This document shows, piece by piece, positions 12,662 through 24,326 of a stretch of 64,000 bases of DNA. Numbering within the stretch: position 1 is the stretch's first letter; the number at the start of each line of letters is the position of its first letter. Origin of the DNA: Strongyloides papillosus (Eukaryota; Nematoda; Chromadorea; Rhabditida; Strongyloididae); the NCBI GenBank assembly GCA_005656395.1, contig SRSI01000010.1:930001-994000 (forward strand), given 5' to 3'. Made by a program: the position numbers and the translations under genes. The notes below the pieces were generated by a model. The model searched no databases. It was not told where the DNA came from and saw only the letters and a list, made by a program, of their open reading frames with translations.

Positions 12662-13395
12662 TTATAGCCGATCTTTAGAGATAGTCTCGTCCCCAATTGC
12701 AGGAAATCCAAAAGATTCATCAACCTTTGAGTCTTCTAATGCGAAGAAATTTTTGGCAGGCTTAAATTTCGGCACAGATGGTTGCCGGAAATGTTGAAAC
12801 TGTGTATCCTTTGCCTTTGGTCTCTCTGATGCTATACATTCAGATGATTGAGACTTTTTCTCCGTTGGTTGACTCATCCCTCTTTGAAGATTGGAGGATA
12901 CCTGTGAAACGTCAAAAACAGGTTTTTGATTAACCTAGAAATAAAACAATATGAATGAAAAAAACATTAGAAACATACAATCTTATCATCGTTTTCTCTA
13001 CGACGTTTTAAATTCATTGACTCCAATCTGCCTTGAACTGCCAGAAGAGTCTCCTTGCTTCTTTGAGAGTGAATTTCCAGCTCTCTAACTCTCTCCTCCA
13101 GAGCTCTGCAACTTTCTTTGTACTTTGATGCCAGTTGATTAAGTTGAGTAACCTTGTCCTTTAGATAACAATTCTCTTCTTCTTTTTCCTTTAGCATGGC
13201 ATCCTTTTCTTTCATAGCCGTAAGAAGTTGGGCTTCACGTTTCTTAAATTCCTCCTTAATCTTTTCCGAAGCCATATCTAGTTCTAGACAGGATAAACAG
13301 AATGTATATCCATACAGTGTAAAGTAGAGCTGTATTTGAGACAGTGAACCAATACAGCGTTTACACCAAATACATTGCCATTCGTTGAGTGACAT
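12662..13395 (-). CDS. Half-RING/coiled-coil protein, RNF212/ZHP-like
   Basis: Two exons, 13395-12979 and 12934-12662 (44-nt intron), encode 229 residues. The N-terminus holds WQCIWCKRC and, about 25 residues on, YTFCLSC, resembling the first half of a RING finger. The usual Cys-x-His knuckle reads LYGY, and no second Cys pair follows. Residues about 40-130 are a long Lys/Glu coiled coil (LKEKEEENCYLKDKV, CRALEERVRELEIH), then KRRRE. The second exon is a polar Ser/Gln/Pro-rich tail. RING plus coiled coil plus disordered tail recalls the meiotic crossover factors RNF212/ZIP3/ZHP-3, which act as SUMO/ubiquitin ligases, but the similarity is partial. The G+C is far above its neighbours (one 60-base stretch counted at 47%). 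A TATA-like TTTATATA lies about 55 bases upstream, and no acceptor directly precedes the ATG. The gene model is firm; the family is tentative. Confidence 0.75.
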
Positions 13396-15147
13396 TTTGA
13401 TTAGAATTAAAAAGAGAGAGTAATAGAAAATGAAGATGGCGAATATATAAAGAGTATAAATTTGAATATAGTAGAAATTTAAATTTGCTTTATATGCACA
13501 CTAAGGTCAAGTAAAACGATCACATAGGATTAAAAAATTTAATTCTTTGAATATTCTAATTCTTAGAGTCATCCAATATATGTAAATTGTCTTTTATTAA
13601 ATATTTTGAGTGATGCAATAAAAAATGTTTTGTAATTAGACTAAAAAAAGGCTATATATGTGTCGGAAACATTAATAAGTAAATTTCTAGGTAAGATTCA
13701 AGAGATTTTTGAGTAATGGTTTAAAAGTTGCATTTTTGGAACATATCTTCAAAATAAGTCTAAAAAATATATGTTTTTATTGACTAAAATAGATTCGTGA
13801 TCTGAATTTAAATTCTATCTAAAATTTATTGAGACATATTAAATTATGTTTTTAAAGAACAATGACAAAACATAGAATATTTAAATAAAATAAAAACAGG
13901 ATAGTGTTTTAGTTATTTATTAAAAATTATAAAATAAGGTTTTACATTTTACCTTTAATACCAATTAACATTTTATTATTATAGAATGTACCAATGTTAA
14001 ATCAGAAACAAGAATGATATTCAGTACGGGGGAGTCGTGTATTTAGAAAAACTCTTTCAATAAAACGTTATACAATTGAATCATATATGGTTAATGATAC
14101 ATTATAAGTATCTTTTTAACATGTTTAAATAGTTTGAATTATTATAATTTATATTCTTAGAAGTTTATATCATCTGAAAGCCCAACTTTTTTTATAATGT
14201 TTTTAAAGATCATCTTTAAAAATCAAACTTATGAAAAGTTATAGAATACAGTGCACTTTTGTATGTAATAAAAAATCATTTTTAAATTTAAAAAAAAAAG
14301 TACAAATATGGAATAATATTTTGTCTAGTTGAGTAACTACTGCTTTTCGTCATCATTGTTATATATCTTTAAAAAATTTCAAGATAAAATAAAAGTTGCA
14401 TTAGCTCAAATTGTCAAACATATATTTTTTTCTAAAAAAAAACGGCAAAACTTATCCAACAACTTAATACTTTGCATGGTTTACAATATTTTTCGTTTGA
14501 TATTTTTAGAATTTTTCATAATATTTGTTTTTTTAACAAGTGGGATATTTTATTGTATTTTAGATTAATTTGTCAAAATTTGTCCTATTTTTTTGTATTC
14601 ACAAATAAATAAATAAGAAAAATAACTACTTAATTTACATGTAGATTTATATGTTAACATTTCAAAGATTTGACAATTACGAAATACAACTTTTATTTTT
14701 TGTATAATATCAAATAAAAAAGAAGATTGAAATTTTTGTGTACATGAAATTATGTCCTACAATAAAAAAGATAAGTTGAAATCAATATAAAGAAAGTTAA
14801 AAAAAGGCAACTTAATGAGATTTAAGTAGTAATTCATTGATAAGAAAGAATATATAATAAAGCAAGAAACTCTAGTTGAAAATAAGATATAAGCTCCTAT
14901 TATTAAGATAACGGAAAAATTAATGCACCTTATTCATGCATTGTCTACAAAACTGAAATTCTAAAGTTCTTTTTAATAATGAACATGTAAAGTTAGAATA
15001 AAAATAGAGATACTAATTGAATAAAAAACAAATTTGATGTAGTTAAATTTTATTAAATCAAACTACCAATAATTTTACAATGAATATATCAAGACAAAAC
15101 TATATACATACGTATAATACAAATAACATACATGAAACTAAAAAAAA
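13396..15147. other. 1.75-kb intergenic region
   Basis: Upstream of the half-RING gene and downstream of the exonuclease gene. AT-rich; open stretches at 14329-14568 begin with TTG and look random. A small GC-richer patch (TACGGGGGAGTCGTG, about 14025-14040) has no obvious partner. Nothing identified. Confidence 0.5.
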
Positions 15148-17854
15148 CTAAACTTTGTGGCGTGCTGAAAATGTGTTACAGCCGCGACATAACATAAAAT
15201 CGTTTGGAGTATAATAAATTTTAAGAAAGGCATTCTGTTTTTGCTGTGGTAACATTATCCACTCATTCTTTTGTGTAAACATTATTTTCTTATTTTTAAC
15301 ATCAATAATATAATCTTTTGAATGGTACAAACCAGTTATAGAATTATATGAACCATTCTCCTTATTTTCATGTAAATTTTTTTCAAGACTCTCCTCAGAA
15401 ATATCATCGAAATTTGTGACATGTTTGTGATTCTCAGTGTCGCTTAAAAAAGCATCATAATACATAAATAAGAGTAGAAGGCGACTGACGATAACAATAT
15501 CATTTCCATGACAATTAATACATTTTTGAGCAACAAATTTTTCCTCAAATTTTACTTTCAATTCCTTAAAAATGTATAAGACTTTATCTTCCAATGAATC
15601 AGTATATTTCAGGGAAATTATTCGATTATAACGATTATTAAGTTTCCAGTGATTAGCAGCTTTACCAACTGATAAAATTATTGTATCAACACTTTTTAAG
15701 GACCCATAACTTTTAACCTCAGTTGTATTAATGTTAAATCCTAAGTTTAGTAGAATAGGTTGTAGATTAAGAATCATTGAATCAATGTAAAGTGTAAAAT
15801 CTGTTGTTACATTAGTATATGAAAGTAGTTCAGTGTCATTCTTGATGTATTCTATAATTTCTGAGATCGATGAGTTTTCCTTTTTCTTCTTCATTTTATT
15901 ATTATCACTTATATTAGGCGTTGAATTCTCATTTTGGGTAGAATCTTCATTTATACCTTCCAACTTCGAGAATAAATCATCATCTTTAATGATATTTTTA
16001 ATTTTCTTATATATTAAAATTAATACAAAAGCATCAGTCGCAGCATACTTTATCATATCTAGAGGTAATGGTCTCATCCTCCATGGTGCATATTGAAATT
16101 CTTTTTCCATATCCAATCCAGTAATATTTTTAGCAATATCCTTAAGAGATACCCTATCAACATCTACAACAGATTTATCTTCTAGAAATTTCAAAAACCT
16201 AGGTTCTTTTAATGAATTTATATATAAAAATTGAACATCAATGATACGTTTAAAAGGATTACTAAGATTCTCTTCATCAATATTATTTAAAATATTTTTT
16301 AACATTTTGAAATCATTCTTGTAGTCGAAAAATAATATTGGACACTTAGATGTCATAAAAAGAAATTCCATTAAATCTCTCCAACACTTCTTTTTAACAG
16401 AAACTTTTTCAGCATCAAAAATTAATACACTATTTGCAATGGCAACTTGACACAAACACAATCCACCACCAACCATATCTGGTAAAAATTCTGTATCAAC
16501 ACCTATTAATGAAGCATCACTTAACCAAGACAATGCTTCCTCAAAATGTTTTTCATCTTCAACAAGATAAACATCTATTTTTCCAAAAATCTTTGCTATT
16601 GGTTCTAAATTTTCTGTTATAATAACTTCTTGTCGTGTTCTACTATACAACTCTCCAATATCAAAGTTATACTCAATTAAATAATTAAATTTTTTACTAT
16701 AATTATTTATGATATCCTCTTTGTTAAAGTATTCTTTGGACTTTTTATCGATATATTCTTTTAATTTCGGCATAAAAAAGATGGTAAAAAAACAAATCTC
16801 TTCACCATGTTTCATGTTATAAAACGTTTCAATAAATGTTTGGAAGGCATCAGGACAATTACCTAGTTCTGACAAGACATGTTGGTAGAAATTAACTAAA
16901 GCTGTGGATGATTCTCCATTTCTAACACCCTTTAGATATCCACCATAATGGAAATTAAGTCTATACATTAGTTTATAAATATGAGTATGCAGTATAACTT
17001 CTTTTTTGACATCAAATCTTTTTACCACATTACTGATAAGTTTTTCAATAGTTTTTATCTCTAGTATATTATGAATATCCTTAAGATATTGATATTTTTC
17101 ACAATGCCTGCCAACTAACTGTTTTAATTTTTTTCTAAATGATTCTTCATATTTTCTTACACATATATTAATTGGTATAAGTCTATCAAAAAACTTTATG
17201 ACTTTAATTCTTTTATCCTCATCAATTTTATCAAGGAATTCCATTGTCTTCACATTTTCCGCCATTGTTTTTTTCCTTTTAAGTACAAATAATCCATAAA
17301 TATACATTCCAATAGCATCGAAAATTCCAAAATAATCACTCCAAAAAAAGAATCCATTTTGTTCCGGGTCGCGAGACATTGATGACAAAGTTTTATAAAG
17401 ATATGGATGCATATCTTCACTTGATAATTCAAAGATATTAGATATTGGCGAGAGTATTCGCTTAACTAATTTAAATGATTTGTCTCTTAAAATATTGATT
17501 ACTTTAACCTAAAAATATATATTCATAAAATATTAATTTATATAAACTTACTTTAACTTCATGTGTTAGAAATGATCTCCACACCTCTCGTGCTTGTGGT
17601 GTTGACAGATAACGTTCATACACTTCAATAACATTCATTATATAGCTATGTCCAACATTGATGTTTCCATCAGAAGCATGATATAGGAGATAGATAAAAA
17701 GTACCGTTTGGTTGCAAGTTAACTTGCATTCAACACCGCCAAACAGCGTAATAAGAAATTTATTTCTCTCCTCATCTGTTGGACTGGTATCCTTTTTTAT
17801 GGATTCCAATAACGTTCCCAGTATTGCTAAATCATTTTTTAGTTCCAAATCCAT
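15148..17854 (-). CDS. EXD3/MUT-7-like 3'-5' exonuclease
   Basis: Two exons, 17854-17552 and 17508-15148 (43-nt intron), encode 887 residues, close to human EXD3 (876) and C. elegans MUT-7 (about 910). The first ~400 residues are helical and without motif. A DnaQ-like DEDDy exonuclease domain follows: IGVDTEFLPD (Asp ~439, Glu ~441), FFDYKNDFKML (Asp ~500) and YAATDAFVLILIY (Tyr ~589, Asp ~593), preceded by the typical WRMRPLPLDMIK. All catalytic residues are present. The C-terminal part has Cys pairs (CINC, CRGC) that fit a diverged Mut7-C RNase/zinc region. In C. elegans MUT-7 acts in mutator foci for small-RNA amplification and transposon silencing; that role here is inference. The nuclear receptor gene lies 230 bp upstream on the same strand. 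Confidence 0.88.
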
Positions 17855-18084
17855 TCTATTAGAGTTCAGGTGAAAGATGCTATTAATATAGTTCTAATTT
17901 TTTGAAAAAAAAAACTTTATACCAAAGAGAAAACTGAAATTCTTCCGGTGACGAAAATGAAAAATTTGTTATTCTTCTCAAGTATTTTTAAAAAATAACA
18001 ACGAGAGATATTGTACCAATGAATTTATTTATTAAAATCAAATTTAAATAATAAAACAAAAAAATTAAAAAATTTGAATATTAA

Positions 18085-19574
18085 TTACATTCTAACCATA
18101 AAATCATCTTCAGTGGTAATTCTTTCATTTATTTCATCTTCTTTAGTTACACTTGGTTCTCCTATATATTGTTGTATTAGTACTCCAGCGTTATCAAAAT
18201 TGAATACATCCCTCAGAATTTTGTTTTTCATTATCATTTTTGAGAGGATGTCAAGTAACGGTGATATAGAACATAAGAGATCATACAATCTTAGTAGACA
18301 TGATAAAGAATCATTATTTTTATATTTAATGAAAGATTCTAAAATAGTTTTTTTTAGTTCCAATACACTAATTGAGCCGTCGTTTGATAAACCATCAACA
18401 TTATTGTTTAAAAATAATGTTGCCTTGATAAATATAAATTCCACATAAGTTACATTTAGTCTAAGCATTTTGTTGACCAATTCCCGTAATTTTTTTCCAA
18501 AAAACTTATTAAATATTCTCTTATCATCTGATTCATCGTAATTTTCATCGATGCTCTTTTCAGTCATATAAATGAAATTTTCATTGTCCATTGCACGGTA
18601 CATAAGGCATAATATAATACTTTTGCATGCAAATGCTTCTGTTAGAAAAATTTTATCACTTATTTTTAAATTGATAAATTTTCCAACTGCTTCTGTCCAT
18701 TGAATAGTGGATCCAAGCATCTCGTTAAGTGGTTTTAATACTCCACCACTGTAAACGGTTTCACCATTGTCTTTTATTGTTTCCTAAAGAAAATTAATAA
18801 TAATCTTTGTGGTATCAAAAGGATAACTTACAAAAAATACTTTAGAATTATAACAGTGCCATCTCTTGGGATGTTTCATTATATTTTCACGTTCAATTAA
18901 ATCATTCAAAATACTCTCTTTTGGTTGTGACATTATTTGGGTCGAACTACTTTTTACAGGCTTATTCTTATCTTTTTCAAGAACATCCGTTTTTATTTTC
19001 ATTTCTGTTGTATTAGTAGGAGAAACATCCGTTTTTATTTTCATAGCTGTTGTACCAGTAAGATAAACAGGTGGTGTTTTAATTTCAGCAATTTTTACTA
19101 ACAATTTATTCTGTGAATTCTCCTTGTTGAAATTATTATTTTTTAAATTCTTTGCAAAACGCATTTTGTTTTTTTCCCAGATTTCTCGTTTCATTCCACA
19201 GTCGAAGCATTTCTTTAGTCTACAATATCTACATTTTGCTCTACTTTCTATAAAAATAATAAACGAAAAATTATTTAACTAATACGAATGATATACCTTT
19301 TGTGATTTCGCATTCACCCTTAAGTTTACATGTTAGTTGAGGATTTTTCTCTAGACATCTTCTAAAAAAGTCCTAAAAAAATACTATCATTTTTATATAA
19401 GTAAGTCCTTACCGTACAACCTCTACACAAAATATCACCATAAGTTTTTGTAACTCCTTTATCACCACATACACAACAAATAGAATTTTCTAACAATATA
19501 CTTTTAGCTGATATTTTCATATATTTATGGAGTCCATCAGATATATTCGATGGTTCACCACGAGTTTCTTCCAT
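18085..19574 (-). CDS. Divergent nuclear hormone receptor
   Basis: Four exons, 19574-19413, 19372-19297, 19247-18832 and 18783-18085 (introns 40, 49 and 48 nt), encode 450 residues. The joined exons give a full two-finger DNA-binding domain at about residues 33-105: CCVCGDKGVTKTYGDILCRGC, then FFRR, then TCKLKGEC-(9 residues)-CRYCRLKKC and GM. All eight zinc Cys are spaced correctly. The P-box reads CRGCTD instead of CEGCKG. A Lys/Thr-rich hinge contains two near-identical 14-residue repeats, each ending MKIKTDV. The ligand-binding domain (about 235-430) shows QWTEAVGKFINLKISDKIFL, the usual helix 3-5 pattern. It belongs with the expanded nematode NHRs; no one-to-one orthologue is recognised, and target and ligand are unknown. 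It is the upstream neighbour of the MUT-7-like gene, so co-transcription is possible. Confidence 0.9.
18983..19066 (-). repeat. Tandem 42-bp duplication in receptor hinge
   Basis: Two adjacent 42-bp units (18983-19024 and 19025-19066) share an identical first 20 bases and differ at a few later positions. In the coding strand they give YLTGTTAMKIKTDV and SPTNTTEMKIKTDV. The duplication is in frame and adds one unit to the receptor hinge. Confidence 0.9.
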
Positions 19575-20378
19575 ATTTATGAAAATCTGAAAATTAATAA
19601 TTATAAATTTTTAATCAATTAAAAACCTTATTTTAATTATGCACTCGTAAATTTGAAGTCATAATTTAAAAAAGTATCATGAACCAAAATGATAATTAAT
19701 AGGAGTGAAATATATATAATGTAGTAAGTAGTTCTAAAAAACGACTAAAATATGTCGTTAAACTCGCACATTATCGATAAAAGATCAAAAATTATGAGAA
19801 GAACTATGTATTAAAAAAATTAGACTCGAAGTTAAAATAAAATATAACAAGTACAATGTTTAGATTTGGAGTATCACTTTGTTTCATTGAGTCGAAGGGA
19901 AAACGATGGTTAACTTTTTGAAGGTTCATAGTGCAAAAGTCAATGTTTAGTTGTTGTTTTAACAACAGTTAAATATGTAATGCCTTTATTATTGTAAATC
20001 TCCGTCACCATGTGATATGTTATTCTTTGTTTTCTTCTCTTTTTTCACATACATTAATAGATAAAAAAAACTTTTAGATCAAAAAGAGAATCATTGAAGA
20101 GACGTTTATAAACAGTTCTATTTGAAGCAGATTAAAGATTTCTTTCAATATGTACAAATAGCTATCGACTTAAATATAGTACCATGAATAAAATAGTGTC
20201 ATTATTACAAATTCTTTTAATTGAATTTTAAAAAATAATTTATTTTTTATTCTTTCAGGTTTTCCTACAAAATTATTGTACCAGGAAGATTCAAGTTATT
20301 AGAGAAAGGTCACTTTACTCATATTATTCGATTTATTCAACTTTATCTTCTCCGCTTCCAGGTAGTATTTTCGCAGAT
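19575..20378. other. 0.8-kb divergent promoter region
   Basis: Separates the receptor (minus) and NXF (plus) start codons. A pyrimidine-rich TTTTTCACAT tract is near 20040. Possible acceptors for the NXF transcript are TTTCAG (~20260), CTTCCAG (~20361) and TTCGCAG (~20376). No coding sequence seen. Confidence 0.5.
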
Positions 20379-22521
20379 ATGTATAGGAGAACGGATGTAA
20401 AATCTAAAAGTCGTAAGGTTTTTGCTGGTTTTGATCCTGATATTATCGGCAAATATCATGATGATGATTATAATGATTCATTTAATCGCTTCAATGGTAA
20501 TAATGGAAAAAAAGAACACATCTCTCAAAATATCAGTAAAAACCATGATAATAGAAAATTTCAAAAAGACTCACTCACGGAATCTGGGTTTTTTAATCAA
20601 AAAGAAGTTATGTTTAATGTTGATGTAAGTTTTAAAGAACATTATGGTTTATGTCTTTTTTTAAAATTAACTTTTTAGGTAAAAGGATGTGGTCAATGCT
20701 CAATTCATGAGATAATTACAGAGATCCAGGGGTATACCACACCATTTATTCCATTTTTCCCTGTTAGAACGGATACAGGTGATATATCTTTTCTTGTAAG
20801 GGACTCAACAGTTGCAACGTGCTTGCAACAACTTTCTAGAAGAGTTAAAAATCCTAGAACAAGTACAAATCTCTTAATTTTAACAAAAAAGAAGACTTGT
20901 TCATTTAATAAATTACCTGTTGATCTTAAAAATTTAATAGAAACTGTCTGCGAACGTAGACTCACAGATGATAAAAAAACCTTGGATTTATCAAACTTCA
21001 GTTCTGATCCACTTTTTAAAAGTAAAGGTGTCATTGTATCACTTCAAAGAGTAGAGGTTTGCAATGCTGTAATTGAGTTTATTTTTAATAAGTGTTCAGA
21101 AGCTGTTAGTTTGTCCCTAAAAAGTACAGGCTTGAGGGATTTATATGCTATTTCATCGATGGTCTATGCAATGCCAATGTTAAAATTTTTAGATTTATCA
21201 TGTAACTTTATTGATAAAATTCCGGAACTAAGTAGGATTCGTATATGGAAAATTGAAGAGCTGTTTCTTGAGAATACTGGTATTTCAAATTTCTTTACTA
21301 AAACTTCAGAATATTCCAGGTTAGCTATTTATATATTATATTATATTTTTTTTATTTTTACATAAATTCATTCATAAAGTTTCTATTAATGGATTGAAAA
21401 TTATTTCAGAGTTGTACAAGGATATTTCCCTTATCTTAAAAGTTTGGTATGTTTAAAAATTGTTGAATTATAATATTGTTTTTAGGACGGAATACCTATA
21501 AAAGTTAATGATTGTGCTCCTGTTTTGAATAATGAGCAAGACGTTGTCATTAAACCAAGTTTCTTTATCTCAAGAAATATTGAAACTGTTTTGAAGATGT
21601 TTGTTGCTCAATATTACGATATTTTTGATGGACCAAATGGGACAACTACAAGAAAACAACTTTCGGAAGCATATGATGAAAATGCTATATTTTCTCATGT
21701 CTTTGAACCCATAAATGATGGAAATAAAAATAGAATATCAAAAAGTTTAGAAGTACTTCGTGGACCTTTTTACAAATCATATAGAAAAAATTCACATAAT
21801 ATCTTAGTTGAAGATAAATTTAATCTCCGTAGAAAAGAAACATACGGAAAAGGAAATCTTGAAATATTAGCAATGCTTTGTAGACTTCCTCCAACAGAAC
21901 ATATTCGTGAGAGTTTCGTAATGGATGTTTGCATGGTAACTGTATGTTTGATTGTATACTTTTTTGATTAAATTAAATTAAATTTTTTAAGAGCAAAATC
22001 GTAGTATTTACGATACAAGGATTGTTAAATGATGGAGAAGAGTATTTTGCTTCTTCAAAATTAAAAAGTAATTTGAAATATTTCACTCGTAGTTTTGTTT
22101 GTATACCAAGAAGGGGAACGTAAGTTGTATTTTTATGAAAATCTTTATTTAATGATTTAGAGCCATTTCAATAGCATCAGATGTTTTAACTATTCATCCT
22201 ATCGATGAAGAATGCACTTCAAAATACAAAAAATATTGTATGGATTTAAAAAATATGCTACCCATTTCATATGTTCCATGAGAAATTAATAATTGTCAAG
22301 CAAATTTGTAAAATTTTACTAATTGTTAAAGGCTATTTACATCTTCAATATATGAAAATGATTTATAGATTCAATATGTAATTGTTATATCGTTTATGGA
22401 ACAAAGTGGTATGAGTGAAATTTGGTATGGACGTTATCTCAAAGATTCTGGTTGGAATTTTTCAAAGGCTCATGATAAATTTTTAAGTATCAGAGATACA
22501 ATCCCATTATACGCTTTTTAA
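20379..22521 (+). CDS. nxf-1: Nuclear RNA export factor NXF1/TAP
   Basis: Principal mRNA export receptor; carries mRNPs through the nuclear pore. Proposed exons: 20379-20624, 20679-21319, 21410-21446, 21486-21941, 21992-22119, 22161-22272 and 22369-22521, giving 590 residues (human NXF1 619). Domains in order: charged Asp/Asn/Lys-rich N-terminus; RRM-like fold (about 83-165, VKGCGQCSIHEIITEIQ onward); leucine-rich repeats (about 185-305, LKFLDLSCNFIDKIPEL); NTF2-like domain (about 325-510, VLKMFVAQYYDIFDG, SFVMDVCMVT, YFTRSFVCIP); C-terminal UBA-like TAP-C domain (MEQSGMSEIWYGRYLKDSGW). The last exon is reached only through donor TAT|GTTCCATG at 22273; without that splice the frame stops at 22281 and the UBA-like domain is lost. 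Joined, the total is an exact multiple of three. Confidence 0.9.
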
Positions 22522-22886
22522 AAGTGATTAAATATTCTTAATAATTTTTTTTGATGTTCTCTTTTATTTGTTTTTTATTTCTCATTAAGGTCTCTTAAAA
22601 AATGCTACTATAGATAATGTCTTTAAATAATAAAAAATTATTTGATTAAAAGTGTGTTACTATATGAAGTTTTACTGACTATTATTATTTATATTGTACA
22701 ATAGATTTGAATCTAGTCATTTCTCACATTTTTTGTGAATTTTTACTATAAAACATGAAGTATAAAAAACTGTATCTAGAAAATTTATTTTTAGGAAAAT
22801 TAAAATAAAAAAAAATTATTCTGTTTTAAGATTATACATCAAACTTTTAGTAAATGGCTAATAATTTCACTCAACTACAGTAAATT
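22522..22886. other. Spacer between convergent NXF and kinase pseudogene
   Basis: AT-rich 3' flanks only; AATAA-type motifs near 22630. Nothing else recognised. Confidence 0.5.
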
Positions 22887-23991
22887 TTATTTATTGCTAT
22901 AAGACATTATTTTAATAGTTAAGCCTTTTTTCCATTGCCTTGGCATGTTTTGACTTTTTTTATCTTTTCTTTTTCGTTGTTGTAGAAGTCGCTCTTTCAA
23001 TGAAAGACTTTTACTATCTTTCTTCTGCCATTCAAACCATTTTTTATAAGAATATTTATAAATATTTCCAATTTCAGCAAGTAATTTAGCTACTGGTACC
23101 AAACCAACTTTCTTAGTCATATCACTATCAGGATTTTAAAGTTTTTCAACTGGTGTTAAATTTTAATTAAGAGATACAATTTTTCTGTACTCTGGTGGAA
23201 TAAATTCATCAAATATATAATCAGGTTCTTTGGAAATAAATAATTCACCTTTCATTACTCTATTCTCATCAATTTTTGTTTCTCAACACAAAAAAAACTG
23301 CATCAGAATAATAACGTTTCATTACTGTTATTATCCAGCTTTCCAAATCGTTTTTTGGGTATTGAAACACACTATTTGAGAGGAGCGACTACAATATTTT
23401 ATAGTTTCGACAAAGTTAAGTAAAATCTTTTACAACATGAACAAATTTTTTTCCTTTGTAGCAACGTGTGAGTCCAAAATGAACCATATAGATAACATCT
23501 TTTTAACAATGGCCTCCTATTGTATAATTGTGAGGCTTTATATCTCTATGAACAAAACCAGCACTATGAAATGCTTCTAGTGCCTCTAATGTTTGTTCAG
23601 CTATCTTCCATGATGTATTATCAGAAAAGCATTGATCCTTTGATTTTACATCAAATCTTTGAGGGATTTCCCAACAAGCATCATTAAAATGAAGCGTAAA
23701 GGTGGTAATTCTTCACAATCAACCACTTTAATAAAGTGCTTTTTGTAATTATCATTTGGGAGAGCCTGAATTTCTAGTAATATTGTTTCTTCCCATAATA
23801 AACGTGGTTCAAATTTACCTTTTCTTACCATGCATAAGTTCTGTTTTTACAGCATACTTTGACTTTTTGTTAATTTCCTCAACCAAATAAACTGCACCAA
23901 ATCCACCTAGACCCAATAATTTTATGACTTTGAATTTACAAAAATCACACTCAATTGTTCTGTTTTTGTCCAATGTTGGAACATTAGGCAT
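22887..23991 (-). pseudogene. Broken CK1/TTBK-like kinase, copy of the gene at 24327
   Basis: Begins ATG at 23991 and follows the intact neighbour closely (KLLGLGGFGAVYLVEE, YAVKTEL, EPRLLWEETILLEIQALP). Lesions: a one-base frame change after AVKTEL (about 23830); another after VGKSLKDL (about 23650); an in-frame stop at 23503-23505, just after FVHRDIKPHNYTIGG; the DFG aspartate replaced, reading HFG; and further stops in the C-lobe. The end (to 22887) still shows KKWFEWQKK, matching LFDWQKK of the intact copy, followed by an extra Lys-rich tail. It is clearly dead as a kinase and recent enough to align throughout. It lies 336 bp downstream of the live copy in the same orientation, so tandem duplication is the likely origin. 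Confidence 0.93.
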
Positions 23992-24326
23992 ATTTATAAC
24001 AGGAGCAAATAGTTAGTTAGATAGGCATAAAATATCCATTAGTATCTCAAAAAGTGTGTAAAAATGTATAGTATTAGGAGTAATATGATAATGTAAGTTT
24101 TTTTTAATATTGGCATATTCTAACTGATAATGGAATGCAAGACTAAAATTTTATTTGTTTTAAGAGAATACATCATGTTAATAAGTTTAATAAAAAATTA
24201 ATTGATTAATATATTGTGGTATAACACAATATTTATTATACAGAAATTATTTAATTTTAATGCTGTTGACATTATTATTATGGAAATTCGTTTTTTCCAC
24301 TAAAAACCAGAAATTTGAGTTCAAAT
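23992..24326. other. Spacer between tandem kinases
   Basis: AT-rich 335 bp forming the 5' flank of the pseudogene and the 3' flank of the intact kinase. No motif recognised. Confidence 0.5.
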
